A stretch of DNA of 7,137 nucleotides from Acidocella sp. (GTDB taxonomy: Bacteria > Pseudomonadota > Alphaproteobacteria > Acetobacterales > Acetobacteraceae): positions 1 to 7,137 of the forward strand of contig JAQNCU010000144.1 in NCBI GenBank assembly GCA_029077775.1. Reading direction: 5' to 3'. Each line of letters opens with the position of its first letter. The first letter of the stretch is position 1. The position numbers were made by a program, and so were the translations under genes. A model generated the notes under the pieces. It was not told the DNA's origin. It saw nothing but the letters and a program-made list of their open reading frames with translations, and did not search any database. Shown here one piece after another: positions 1 through 5,507 of the stretch.

Positions 1-623
1 TCAAACGGTTTGTCGATCTTTTGGCGCAACCGCGAGACATGCACGTCGATGACGTTGGTTTGCGGGTCGAAATGATAATCCCAGACGCCTTCGAGCAGCA
101 TGGTGCGCGTTACCACCTGCCCGGCATGGCGCATCAGATACTCCAAAAGCCTGAATTCCCGAGGCTGCAGGTCGATCTTGGTGGTGCCTCGCCGCACGCT
201 GCGCGACAGCAAATCCATCTCCAAATCGGCGACGGCAAGCCTTGTCGTTGGCCCGTCGCTCTTGCCGCGTCTGGTCAGCGCCTCCACCCGGGCGAGCAAT
301 TCGGCAAAGGCGAAGGGTTTGGTCAGGTAATCGTCACCGCCGGCCTTTAGCCCCTTCACCCGGTCATCGACCTGCCCGAGTGCCGAGAGCAGCACCACAG
401 GCGTTGAATTATCCTGCGCCCTCAGGGTTTCCAGCAGCCGCAGACCATCGATACCGCCGGGCAGCATCCGGTCCAGAATGATGGCGTCAAAATTCTCGGA
501 GGCAGCCAGAAACAACCCATCCCGCCCGTTATCGGCATGTTCGATCGTGTGTCCGGCCTCGCGCAGGCCCTTTACGACGAACCCTGCGACATCCTTATCG
601 TCTTCAACGACGAGTATCCGCAT
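1..623 (-). CDS. OmpR/PhoB-family two-component response regulator (3' end cut by window)
   Basis: Cytoplasmic transcription factor that would be phosphorylated by a partner sensor kinase and bind DNA. The visible 207 residues cover nearly the whole protein; about 15-20 C-terminal residues lie off the left edge, judged from the usual 220-230 residues. The receiver domain (about 1-115) begins MRILVVEDD, with acidic D8/D9, phospho-acceptor D51 in IILDRMLP, switch Ser80 in LLSA and invariant K102 in LTKPF. The winged-helix output domain follows, with the family signatures LQPREFRLLEYLM and NVIDVHVSRLRQKID. Two ATGs are adjacent (626 and 623). The one at 623 is preferred because GGAGAG lies 5 nt upstream and homologues begin MRILVVEDD. 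The kinase gene is probably just beyond the left edge. The signal sensed and the target genes cannot be read from the sequence. Confidence 0.96.
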   Translation of the reverse strand, partial: MRILVVEDDKDVAGFVVKGLREAGHTIEHADNGRDGLFLAASENFDAIILDRMLPGGIDGLRLLETLRAQDNSTPVVLLSALGQVDDRVKGLKAGGDDYLTKPFAFAELLARVEALTRRGKSDGPTTRLAVADLEMDLLSRSVRRGTTKIDLQPREFRLLEYLMRHAGQVVTRTMLLEGVWDYHFDPQTNVIDVHVSRLRQKIDKPF

Positions 624-672
624 CATCACTCTCCCAGTTGGCCCCTGATAGACAGCACAAGGCGGCCTGTCA

Positions 673-700
673 GATATATGCAGTTTGTCCCTAACCCCAA
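673..700 (-). promoter_or_regulatory. Possible sigma70-type promoter of the response regulator
   Basis: Read on the minus strand there is TTGGGG (695-700), a 16-bp spacer and TATATC (673-678), about 50 bp upstream of the response-regulator start. The match to consensus is partial (3/6 and 4/6). Between it and the gene, GACAG (651-655) and CTGTC (667-671) form a small inverted repeat that could be an operator. All of this is inferred from motif resemblance only. Confidence 0.25.
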
Positions 701-744
701 ACACAGTTTAATCGCCGCCAAATTCCAGGCAATGGCGCGCCGCC

Positions 745-775
745 AACATGGTTCCGGTAACCGCCCATCCATGTT
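745..775. repeat. Inverted repeat AACATGG / CCATGTT
   Basis: Perfect 7-bp arms (745-751 and 769-775) are separated by 17 bases, upstream of the response regulator. The same CCATGTT word recurs at 946-952 as the right arm region of the 923-951 palindrome. This could be a protein-binding site, for example for the neighbouring regulator, but arms this short also arise by chance. Confidence 0.35.
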
Positions 776-863
776 ACGGCAAGGCAAGCTGAAACCGGAT
801 CGCATCGTCTTGTCGCCTGGCCACAGGCGATAACGGCCTTCGGCTGGGCCCGTTAACGTGCCA

Positions 864-894
864 ACCAGCGCCTTTTCGCCGGTGGGGCGCTGGT
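864..894. repeat. Inverted repeat ACCAGCGCC / GGCGCTGGT
   Basis: Perfect 9-bp arms (864-872 and 886-894) enclose a 13-base loop. As RNA this forms a stable GC-rich hairpin on either strand. No T-run follows on either strand, so it does not look like an intrinsic terminator, and it sits between divergent genes where no terminator is needed. Confidence 0.5.
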
Positions 895-922
895 CGATAC
901 GTCGTGGTCGACCGGTGCGGTG

Positions 923-951
923 ACATGGCGCGCGCGTCCTGCGCGCCATGT
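923..951. repeat. Strong palindrome ACATGGCGCGC / GCGCGCCATGT
   Basis: Perfect 11-bp arms (923-933 and 941-951) enclose a 7-base loop. It is followed directly by a smaller inverted repeat TGGTA-AAAA-TACCA (952-965). No U-run follows on either strand, which argues against an intrinsic terminator. Its position just before the AT-rich part of a divergent intergenic region suggests an operator or a structured leader or small RNA; this is inference. Confidence 0.55.
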
Positions 952-1127
952 TGGTAAAAATACCATCTCGAAATAAATTAACTTTAATAAATTGGTTATA
1001 GGATGGGCTGTGCGTTTTGGCACCACAGTATAACCCTTAACACGCAAACGAGGTTGAAATTGAAGGCCCGGCTTCCGAAGTCAGAATGAGAGGGTTTTTC
1101 CGAAAAATGTCATCAGGAGAGTTTTGA

Positions 1128-1484
1128 ATGGTTAAGCGGAAACTAGACGCCGGTCCGGTTGACGTCGATGTCAGCATCGATGTCGATTATCTGAAAAAGC
1201 AGTTTGATCGGTTCCGTGACGAGTTCTCGGGGATGCGCGACAAGCTGAGTGGCACGGCAACCGAGGCGTTGGATGAACTCAGCGCCTATTTCGACAAGAA
1301 CAAATTCCAAGCGGGCGTTTCGGCCATGGGCAGCGAGTTTGATCAGCTTGCGGGCAAGCTCAAAGGCTCCAGCAAGGATGCCGTGCACCGGATTGAGCGT
1401 GAAGTGGGTGAGCGTCCGATCGCCGGTCTCGCCATTGCGTTCGGGATAGGGTTGCTGGCGGCTCAGTTTTTCCGCCGTCCGTGA
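1128..1484 (+). CDS. DUF883 / ElaB-YqjD-like tail-anchored protein
   Basis: A 118-residue protein with a charged, helical N-terminal part (about 20-95, rich in Lys, Asp, Glu and Arg, probably coiled coil). A single C-terminal membrane helix (about 96-114, GLAIAFGIGLLAAQFF) is followed by the positive tail RRP. The residues before the helix, GERPIAG, resemble the ENPWxxV-type entry of the ElaB/YqjD family. Family knowledge: E. coli YqjD is inner-membrane anchored and ribosome associated in stationary phase; whether this protein does the same is unknown. The start is supported by AGGAG at 1115-1119, eight bases before ATG. It lies 43 bp before a YqjE-like gene, so the two are probably an operon. 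A yqjD-like symbol is not assigned because several paralogous families share this layout. Confidence 0.82.
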   Translation: MVKRKLDAGPVDVDVSIDVDYLKKQFDRFRDEFSGMRDKLSGTATEALDELSAYFDKNKFQAGVSAMGSEFDQLAGKLKGSSKDAVHRIEREVGERPIAGLAIAFGIGLLAAQFFRRP

Positions 1485-1527
1485 GTTTGGTCTCCAGCCC
1501 TCGCCCTAAACTGGGAGACACGCAGAG

Positions 1528-1923
1528 ATGAGCCTGTCCCGGCATGCCGGTTCATTGGGGAAAAGCATCGCGCTGTGGGTCGGTTTGGCGGTTATCGTGC
1601 TGTCTGTCAGCCTTGGCGGCATCGCCTTCCTGGTCGCCGGGTTCTATATGTTTCTTGAACTGCATATGGGCAGCGCCGAGGCGGCGGCCATCACCGGGGG
1701 GGGGCTGTTCCTGCTTGCGCTGTCGATTGGCCTCACCGGCGGTATTTTCCTCAAGCGGCTTCGTGACAAGCGGCCGGGTTTGCTATCGTCGTTCGGCGGC
1801 GGTTTGGGAATTGCAACGCAGCTTATTGGCGCGATCGTGCGTCGCGACCCGAAAAAAGCGTTGATCGTTGCCGCGTTGGTGGGTGTTTTAACGGAATATG
1901 TCGCCGATAACCGCAAATCTTGA
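1528..1923 (+). CDS. YqjE-like membrane protein (phage-holin superfamily III / DUF1469 type)
   Basis: A 131-residue inner-membrane protein. Two long hydrophobic segments (about 14-44 and 50-75) form a hairpin, followed by a basic stretch KRLRDKRPG, a glycine-rich linker and a third amphipathic or hydrophobic stretch (about 108-125). This matches the YqjE-like holin superfamily III layout, and the gene sits directly after a DUF883 gene as yqjE follows yqjD in E. coli. Despite the family name there is no phage context here and no evidence of lysis activity. GGGAGA about 10 nt before the ATG is a plausible ribosome-binding site. A run of nine G (1696-1704) lies in the codons for Gly-Gly-Gly between the two membrane segments, where slippage would frameshift the protein. 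Function is not established from sequence. Confidence 0.75.
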   Translation: MSLSRHAGSLGKSIALWVGLAVIVLSVSLGGIAFLVAGFYMFLELHMGSAEAAAITGGGLFLLALSIGLTGGIFLKRLRDKRPGLLSSFGGGLGIATQLIGAIVRRDPKKALIVAALVGVLTEYVADNRKS

Positions 1924-1955
1924 GACTTTGACATCCGGCTGAAACCGGCAAGGGG

Positions 1956-2008
1956 CTCACGCGCACCGGGCGATGGCCCCGAAGGCAAAAACCTCCGCGC
2001 TGCGTGAG
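1956..2008 (+). repeat. Long-range inverted repeat downstream of the yqjE-like gene
   Basis: CTCACGC (1956-1962) pairs with GCGTGAG (2002-2008), and two further G-C pairs follow across a one-base bulge. An inner CGGG/CCCG helix (1967-1970 and 1978-1981) may form a second stem. In RNA this would be a branched structure about 33 bp beyond the stop codon of the upstream gene. There is no U-run directly after it. It could be a 3' UTR structure, a factor-dependent terminator region or a small RNA. No known RNA family was recognised. Confidence 0.3.
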
Positions 2009-2057
2009 AACGAGAAACACAGGCACCTGTAATATTTTCGGTTTGTCTACTGATGTT

Positions 2058-2088
2058 TTGATTTATTTTTACAACGACAGCCTGTAAG
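2058..2088 (+). promoter_or_regulatory. Weak promoter candidate ahead of the glycosyltransferase
   Basis: TTGATT (2058-2063) and TGTAAG (2083-2088) lie 19 bp apart in a locally AT-rich stretch just before the glycosyltransferase ATG. Matches are 4/6 for each box and the spacing is long. If used, transcription would begin at or next to the ATG and give a leaderless or near-leaderless mRNA, which would fit the absence of a clear Shine-Dalgarno sequence. This is inference. Confidence 0.2.
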
Positions 2089-2096
2089 CTGGTGTT

Positions 2097-2984
2097 ATGG
2101 ATCATCGCGTCAGCATCATCGTCCCAACCTTTAACAGGCCTGTGGTTTTGCAGGCGACGATCGATCAGGTTCTGGCGCAGCCTTTCTCGGATTATGAGCT
2201 ATGGATCGTTGATCAATCCGATCCCGATGCGGCCGCCTCCAACCTCGATTATGTGACGCGCAAGCAAGAATCTCGGCTGCATTACCTTCATCTTGCCGAT
2301 AAAGGTTTGCCCAATGCCCGCAATGAGGGGTTGGCCAGGATATCGGGGGAGATCGTGATTTTTCTCGATGACGATGTGCTGTTGTTATCCGAGGATTTCA
2401 TCGGTGCCCATCTCGTTGCCTATGATGATCCGACGATCGGCGGCGTCGTTGGCCGACATGTGGAGCGTTCATTGAAAATGAACACAGGCCATACTGCCTG
2501 CCATGTCTCGTGGACGGGCCGCACGATTTTTAACCTTTTCGGGACAGAGCGTACCTTCGTCGGGTCCGTCAAGGGTTCGAATATGAGCTTTCGGATGGAC
2601 GTTGTCCGCCAAATTGGCGGCTTTGACCGCCGGACCCACATGTTGGAGGAGACAGATTTCTCGACCCGCGCCCGCGCCGCCGGATGGAAGATATTATTCG
2701 AGCCCAAGGCCGAAATCGTGCATCTATCGACACAGGCGGGCGGCGTGCGCCAGAAAAACCGTCTGGGGACGGAGGCACGGCGTTTCCGCTCAACCGCCTA
2801 TTATGTACTCAAGCATCGTGGGTTTCTTGGTACGCCAGGGTTTTTGGGTATGTTTTTCCTCATTGCGCTGCACCGCACCGTGCGCATGCGCTCACTAGAT
2901 ACTTTGCGGGTATTGTATCAAGCCGTGCATACCGGTTTCGCCGAGGCCATGCTGCCGCCAGATGAGGTTCTGCCGCGGGTTTAG
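2097..2984 (+). CDS. Family 2 glycosyltransferase (GT-A fold)
   Basis: A 295-residue enzyme expected to transfer a sugar from a nucleotide-sugar donor, probably to a surface polysaccharide or lipid acceptor at the cytoplasmic face of the membrane. The N-terminal strand VSIIVPTFNRP (5-15) and IVDQSDPD (37-44) are the nucleotide-binding parts of the GT2 fold. N73-x-x-N76 sits in the LPNARNEGL helix. The metal-binding DxD-type motif is LDDDV (90-94). The acceptor-side signature GGFDRR...LEETDFSTRARAAGW (174 onward) contains the likely catalytic ED-type acid pair near E184-D187. A hydrophobic stretch near 242-262 may associate with the membrane; no signal peptide is seen. No convincing Shine-Dalgarno precedes the ATG. 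No other polysaccharide genes are visible nearby, so donor, acceptor and pathway are unknown. Its stop overlaps the convergent peptidase gene by 4 bp. Confidence 0.9.
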   Translation: MDHRVSIIVPTFNRPVVLQATIDQVLAQPFSDYELWIVDQSDPDAAASNLDYVTRKQESRLHYLHLADKGLPNARNEGLARISGEIVIFLDDDVLLLSEDFIGAHLVAYDDPTIGGVVGRHVERSLKMNTGHTACHVSWTGRTIFNLFGTERTFVGSVKGSNMSFRMDVVRQIGGFDRRTHMLEETDFSTRARAAGWKILFEPKAEIVHLSTQAGGVRQKNRLGTEARRFRSTAYYVLKHRGFLGTPGFLGMFFLIALHRTVRMRSLDTLRVLYQAVHTGFAEAMLPPDEVLPRV

Positions 2985-3988
2985 GTTCGTCTTTCCTGCT
3001 CGGCCAGGCGCAGTACGCGTAAAAAATTACCACCCCAGATTTGCGCCAGTTCTGCCCGGCCATAGCCCCGTCGCGCCAGTTCGGCGGTGAGGTTCCCGGC
3101 CTGGGCCGCATTCATAAAACCGCGCACCCCGCCGCCGCCGTCGAAGTCAGTGCCGATGCCTACATGTGCGAGGCCCATGCGCCGCACCGCGTAATCCACA
3201 TGATCGGCGATGTCGGCCACCGAGAGATCGGCGCTGCGCGCCTTCTTGCGCAGAAAACTTGAAACGATGGTGATCTGCGCCAGCCCGCCGGTCGCCGCCA
3301 GAATGTCGAGCTGTTCATCATCGAGGTTCCGCCGATGGTCACATAACGCGCGGATACACGAATGCGTGGCCACCACCGGGGTCTGCGATCGTGAAGCCGC
3401 CTGCATCATGGCATCCTTGGAGGCGTGGGAGACATCGACCAGGATCCCAAGCTCGTTCATCCGCCCGATCGCCGCCCGGCCGAATTCGGAGAGCCCGCCA
3501 TGTTCGGCCTCCACATCCTCCAGATCACGCCTGGGGATGGCCGCGTCGCTCAGCTCATTATGCCCGTTATGGGTAAGCGTGATGTAGCGGACACCGCGCG
3601 CGGCAAAGCCATCCAGCGTTGTAAGATCGCGCCCCAGCGCATAGCCATTCTCGATCGCCGGGATGATCGCGGTGCGTCCGGCGGTGAAGGCGGCTTCGAT
3701 CTCGTCGGCGGTACGGGCCAACACCCCGCCCGACCCGTCGGCGGGCGCCATCGCGGCGATGGCATCCAGCATCGCGCAGGCCCGCTGGTGCGCCGCAGCG
3801 TGCCCGGCTTCATCGCGCGGCCCCTGTGGCACATAGGCGGCAAAGCACACCGCCGCGATCCCGCCTGCGCGCAGTTTTGGCAGATCGACACAACGCGGAC
3901 CGTCCTCAAAGGGGCTTGGCCCCTCCGGCCAGGGAATATCGACGTGTGAATCGAGGGTGAGCAGGCCGGCGTGCAGATCGTTCGTCAT
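2981..3988 (-). CDS. Peptidase M19 (membrane/renal-dipeptidase-like zinc dipeptidase)
   Basis: A 335-residue amidohydrolase-fold metallopeptidase that would hydrolyse dipeptides, often including those with a D-residue at the C-terminal side in this family. The binuclear zinc ligands expected for renal dipeptidase are present: H15 and D17 in DSHVD, bridging E113 in AIENGYA, H188 in VDVSHAS and H209 in VATHSC, with D281 in GIGTDFDGG. The family segment RYITLTHN (134-141) and the arginine pair RRN (219-221) also match. Length is typical of bacterial M19 proteins. No signal peptide or lipobox is seen, so it is probably cytoplasmic in spite of the family name. The ATG overlaps the mutY stop as ATGA, indicating translational coupling; a separate ribosome-binding site is poor. 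Substrate is not predictable; peptidoglycan-derived or dietary dipeptides are both possible. Confidence 0.93.
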   Translation of the reverse strand: MTNDLHAGLLTLDSHVDIPWPEGPSPFEDGPRCVDLPKLRAGGIAAVCFAAYVPQGPRDEAGHAAAHQRACAMLDAIAAMAPADGSGGVLARTADEIEAAFTAGRTAIIPAIENGYALGRDLTTLDGFAARGVRYITLTHNGHNELSDAAIPRRDLEDVEAEHGGLSEFGRAAIGRMNELGILVDVSHASKDAMMQAASRSQTPVVATHSCIRALCDHRRNLDDEQLDILAATGGLAQITIVSSFLRKKARSADLSVADIADHVDYAVRRMGLAHVGIGTDFDGGGGVRGFMNAAQAGNLTAELARRGYGRAELAQIWGGNFLRVLRLAEQERRT

Positions 3989-5013
3989 GCCTTATGGTCG
4001 AGCGCCCGCAACGCAGCGTCAAGCGCCTTGCGCATGACGCTGGGCACCGCTGCCGTGGCCGCGCGCGCGCGCAGCGCATCGGCGGGCAGGCTGGGGGTGC
4101 GGGCCACAAAAACCTCCAATGTGAGCGAAAAATGCGTGAACACATGGTCCACCGTCCCGGCGCTGCGCCATTTTACGTTGGGGGGCGAAACTGGTGGCGG
4201 GGCAGGGGGCAGTATCAGCATCCCCCCCAGCAGTCCGCGCGGAGGGTTTCGTAGCAAAATCACCTCGCCTTCTTTGTCGATCAACGCATATACGGCCCCA
4301 ACCCGGTGCGGGCGCGCGGGCTTTTGGCGCCGTACCGGCAATGTTTCGGGTGCGCCTTGCGAGTGACCGGCGCAATGCGCCGCCCACGGGCACGCTTTAC
4401 AATTCGCCCGGCGCGGCGCGCAGATGGTGGCACCAAGGTCGAATAATGCCTGCGCGAAATCCCCCGGGGCCTTTTGTGCCGCCGCATCTTCGATAAATCG
4501 CATCGCGGCTTCGGCGATTTTCGGCTTGGCCTGGGGCACGGGGTCGCTGATCGCAAAAATCCGCGCCGCGACACGCTCGATATTGCCATCGACCGGCAAA
4601 ACCGGAAGCCCAAAGGCAATCGCCCCGATGGCATTGGCGGTATAGGGGCCGATACCGGGCAAGGCCCGCAGCCCCGCGATGGTTCTCGGGAACCCGCCCA
4701 TTTCAGCGACGATGCCCGCGCAGCGATGAAGATTGCGGGCGCGCGCGTAATAGCCAAGCCCGGCCCAAAGCCCCAGCACCTCATCCAACGGTGCCGCACC
4801 CAAACGCGAGATCACCGGATACGCCGCCAGAAATTTGGCGTAATAGGGGATCACGGTGGCAACCACCGTTTGTTGGAGCATAATCTCGGACAGCCAGACG
4901 TGATAGGGGTCAGCGTATGCCCCCGGTGCCGCACGCCACGGCAAATGGCGCCGATTTGTATGGTACCAAACCAGGAGGTCCCGGGCCGGTGGTGGAGAAG
5001 AAACAGCGTTCAC
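3985..5013 (-). CDS. mutY: A/G-specific adenine DNA glycosylase MutY
   Basis: Base-excision repair enzyme that removes adenine mispaired with 8-oxoguanine or guanine. Numbering here uses the GTG at 5013 (342 residues). The catalytic Glu43 lies in WLSEIMLQQT, the helix-hairpin-helix LPGIGPYTA at about 118-126, and catalytic Asp142 in PVDGNIERV. The [4Fe-4S] ligands C198, C205, C208 and C214 fit C-x6-C-x2-C-x5-C. The NUDIX-like 8-oxoG-recognition domain follows, with PPRGLLGGM and HVFTHFSL (FTH at 292-294). The frame stays open upstream to an ATG at 5151, but that extension is Pro/Gly/Arg-rich, unlike MutY, and lies within dciA. GTG 5013 leaves about 14 residues before the conserved WY, close to E. 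coli MutY, although no strong Shine-Dalgarno precedes it. The C-terminal domain appears shortened between LLGGM and HVFTHF. It is followed by the M19 gene through ATGA overlap. Confidence 0.95.
   Translation of the reverse strand: MNAVSSPPPARDLLVWYHTNRRHLPWRAAPGAYADPYHVWLSEIMLQQTVVATVIPYYAKFLAAYPVISRLGAAPLDEVLGLWAGLGYYARARNLHRCAGIVAEMGGFPRTIAGLRALPGIGPYTANAIGAIAFGLPVLPVDGNIERVAARIFAISDPVPQAKPKIAEAAMRFIEDAAAQKAPGDFAQALFDLGATICAPRRANCKACPWAAHCAGHSQGAPETLPVRRQKPARPHRVGAVYALIDKEGEVILLRNPPRGLLGGMLILPPAPPPVSPPNVKWRSAGTVDHVFTHFSLTLEVFVARTPSLPADALRARAATAAVPSVMRKALDAALRALDHKA
4973..4978 (+). promoter_or_regulatory. Shine-Dalgarno AGGAGG setting the dciA start
   Basis: A perfect AGGAGG lies 10 bases before GTG 4989 and 13 before GTG 4992. 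It favours a GTG start over the upstream in-frame ATG at 4917, whose extra 24 residues look like antisense mutY sequence. The site lies inside the mutY coding region on the opposite strand. Confidence 0.7.
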
Positions 5014-5486
5014 GACAGCAGGATGTGCCGACAGAGCCGCCAAGGCGCAACTATGCCGCGCGGGGCATTGCCGGATTGCTGGCCCCGATCGTCCGCCCGG
5101 CCTTCCGTCGCCGCGCCCCGGCGGCGGCGCAAATCCTGGCTGATTGGCCATCTTTGGCGGGACCGGATCTCGCCAGCCGTGCCGCGCCGCTCAAATTCGG
5201 CGGTGGCACCCTCACCCTTGGCTGCACAGGCCCGGCGGCGATGGCGTTGCAATTGTTGAGCCCGCAGATCATCGCCCGGCTGAACCTCGCCCTTGGACAT
5301 TCGATGATCGAGCGCCTGCGCTTCGTCCAGCAGGCCGCGCCGCTGCCGCAGGCCAGCCCGCCCAGGCTACACCATGCGCCGGTGAGCCTGCCGGAAAACC
5401 TGCCGGAGGGTCCGTTGGGGGCTGCACTGGCGCGGCTCTATGAGGGGATCAAAAGCCGGGATTATGCCAATCGACGTCGAGGATGA
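4989..5486 (+). CDS. dciA: DciA-family protein (DUF721), replicative helicase loader
   Basis: A 165-residue basic protein from the GTG at 4989. The DUF721/DciA-like core starts after a charged tail at NYAARGIAGLLAP. It runs through ILADWPSLAGPDLASRAAPLKF (family hallmark: W-x-x-(I/L)-x-G followed by a strand ending in P-x-x-(L)), then the strand GGTLTLGCTG and the helical LLSPQIIARLNLALGHSMIERLRFV. The C-terminal part is Pro- and Ala-rich with no recognisable motif. Family knowledge: DciA interacts with the replicative helicase DnaB and supports its loading in bacteria lacking DnaC/DnaI-type loaders. The placement between mutY and dsbA-smc fits alphaproteobacterial genomes. The 5' end overlaps the divergent mutY by about 25 bp, so its promoter must lie inside mutY. 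Assignment to DUF721 is firm; the helicase-loading role is inherited from the family. Confidence 0.85.
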   Translation: MVEKKQRSRQQDVPTEPPRRNYAARGIAGLLAPIVRPAFRRRAPAAAQILADWPSLAGPDLASRAAPLKFGGGTLTLGCTGPAAMALQLLSPQIIARLNLALGHSMIERLRFVQQAAPLPQASPPRLHHAPVSLPENLPEGPLGAALARLYEGIKSRDYANRRRG

Positions 5487-5507
5487 TTCATCGTTGTGGC
5501 CGTTGAT

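Larger units (their letters stand above)
627..1127. other. Divergent intergenic region rich in inverted repeats
   Basis: No convincing gene is seen in these 501 bases. Small reading frames on both strands here are arginine-rich, low in recognisable motifs and without good ribosome-binding sites. The left half is GC-rich and holds three inverted repeats (745-775, 864-894, 923-951). The right half from 951 is AT-rich and is where the promoter of the DUF883 gene most likely lies. A TATAAC hexamer at 1029-1034 could be a -10 element, but no good -35 sits at the right distance. Since this gap separates two divergent transcription units, it should carry at least two promoters. Confidence 0.6.

Noticed and set aside
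1017..1034. TGGCAC upstream of the DUF883 gene as a sigma54 -24 element
   Set aside because: The matching -12 TTGC is absent; TATA stands at that place.
626..1047. Minus-strand frames in the regulator-DUF883 gap
   Set aside because: Arg-rich, no recognisable domain, start regions without ribosome-binding sites, and they run through the inverted repeats.
1528..1923. Prophage lysis module suggested by the holin-superfamily membrane protein
   Set aside because: No endolysin, spanin or other phage gene is present; the YqjE-like family is chromosomal and the gene pairs with DUF883.
788..1948. 11-base repeat GCTGAAACCGG at 788-798 and 1938-1948
   Set aside because: A single 11-base match between two places in 7 kb is expected by chance; flanks do not match.
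1644..2105. Minus-strand 153-codon frame antisense to the yqjE-like gene
   Set aside because: Its translation has no motif, while the plus strand encodes a clear two-helix membrane protein; an antisense shadow.
3425..3949. Plus-strand 174-codon frame opposite the M19 gene
   Set aside because: The minus-strand protein carries the complete M19 metal-ligand set, so this frame is a shadow.
4474..5259. Long plus-strand open frame antisense to mutY (261 codons)
   Set aside because: Arg/Pro-rich translation without family motifs, lying opposite a well-supported mutY with all catalytic and iron-sulfur residues; a GC-rich shadow frame.
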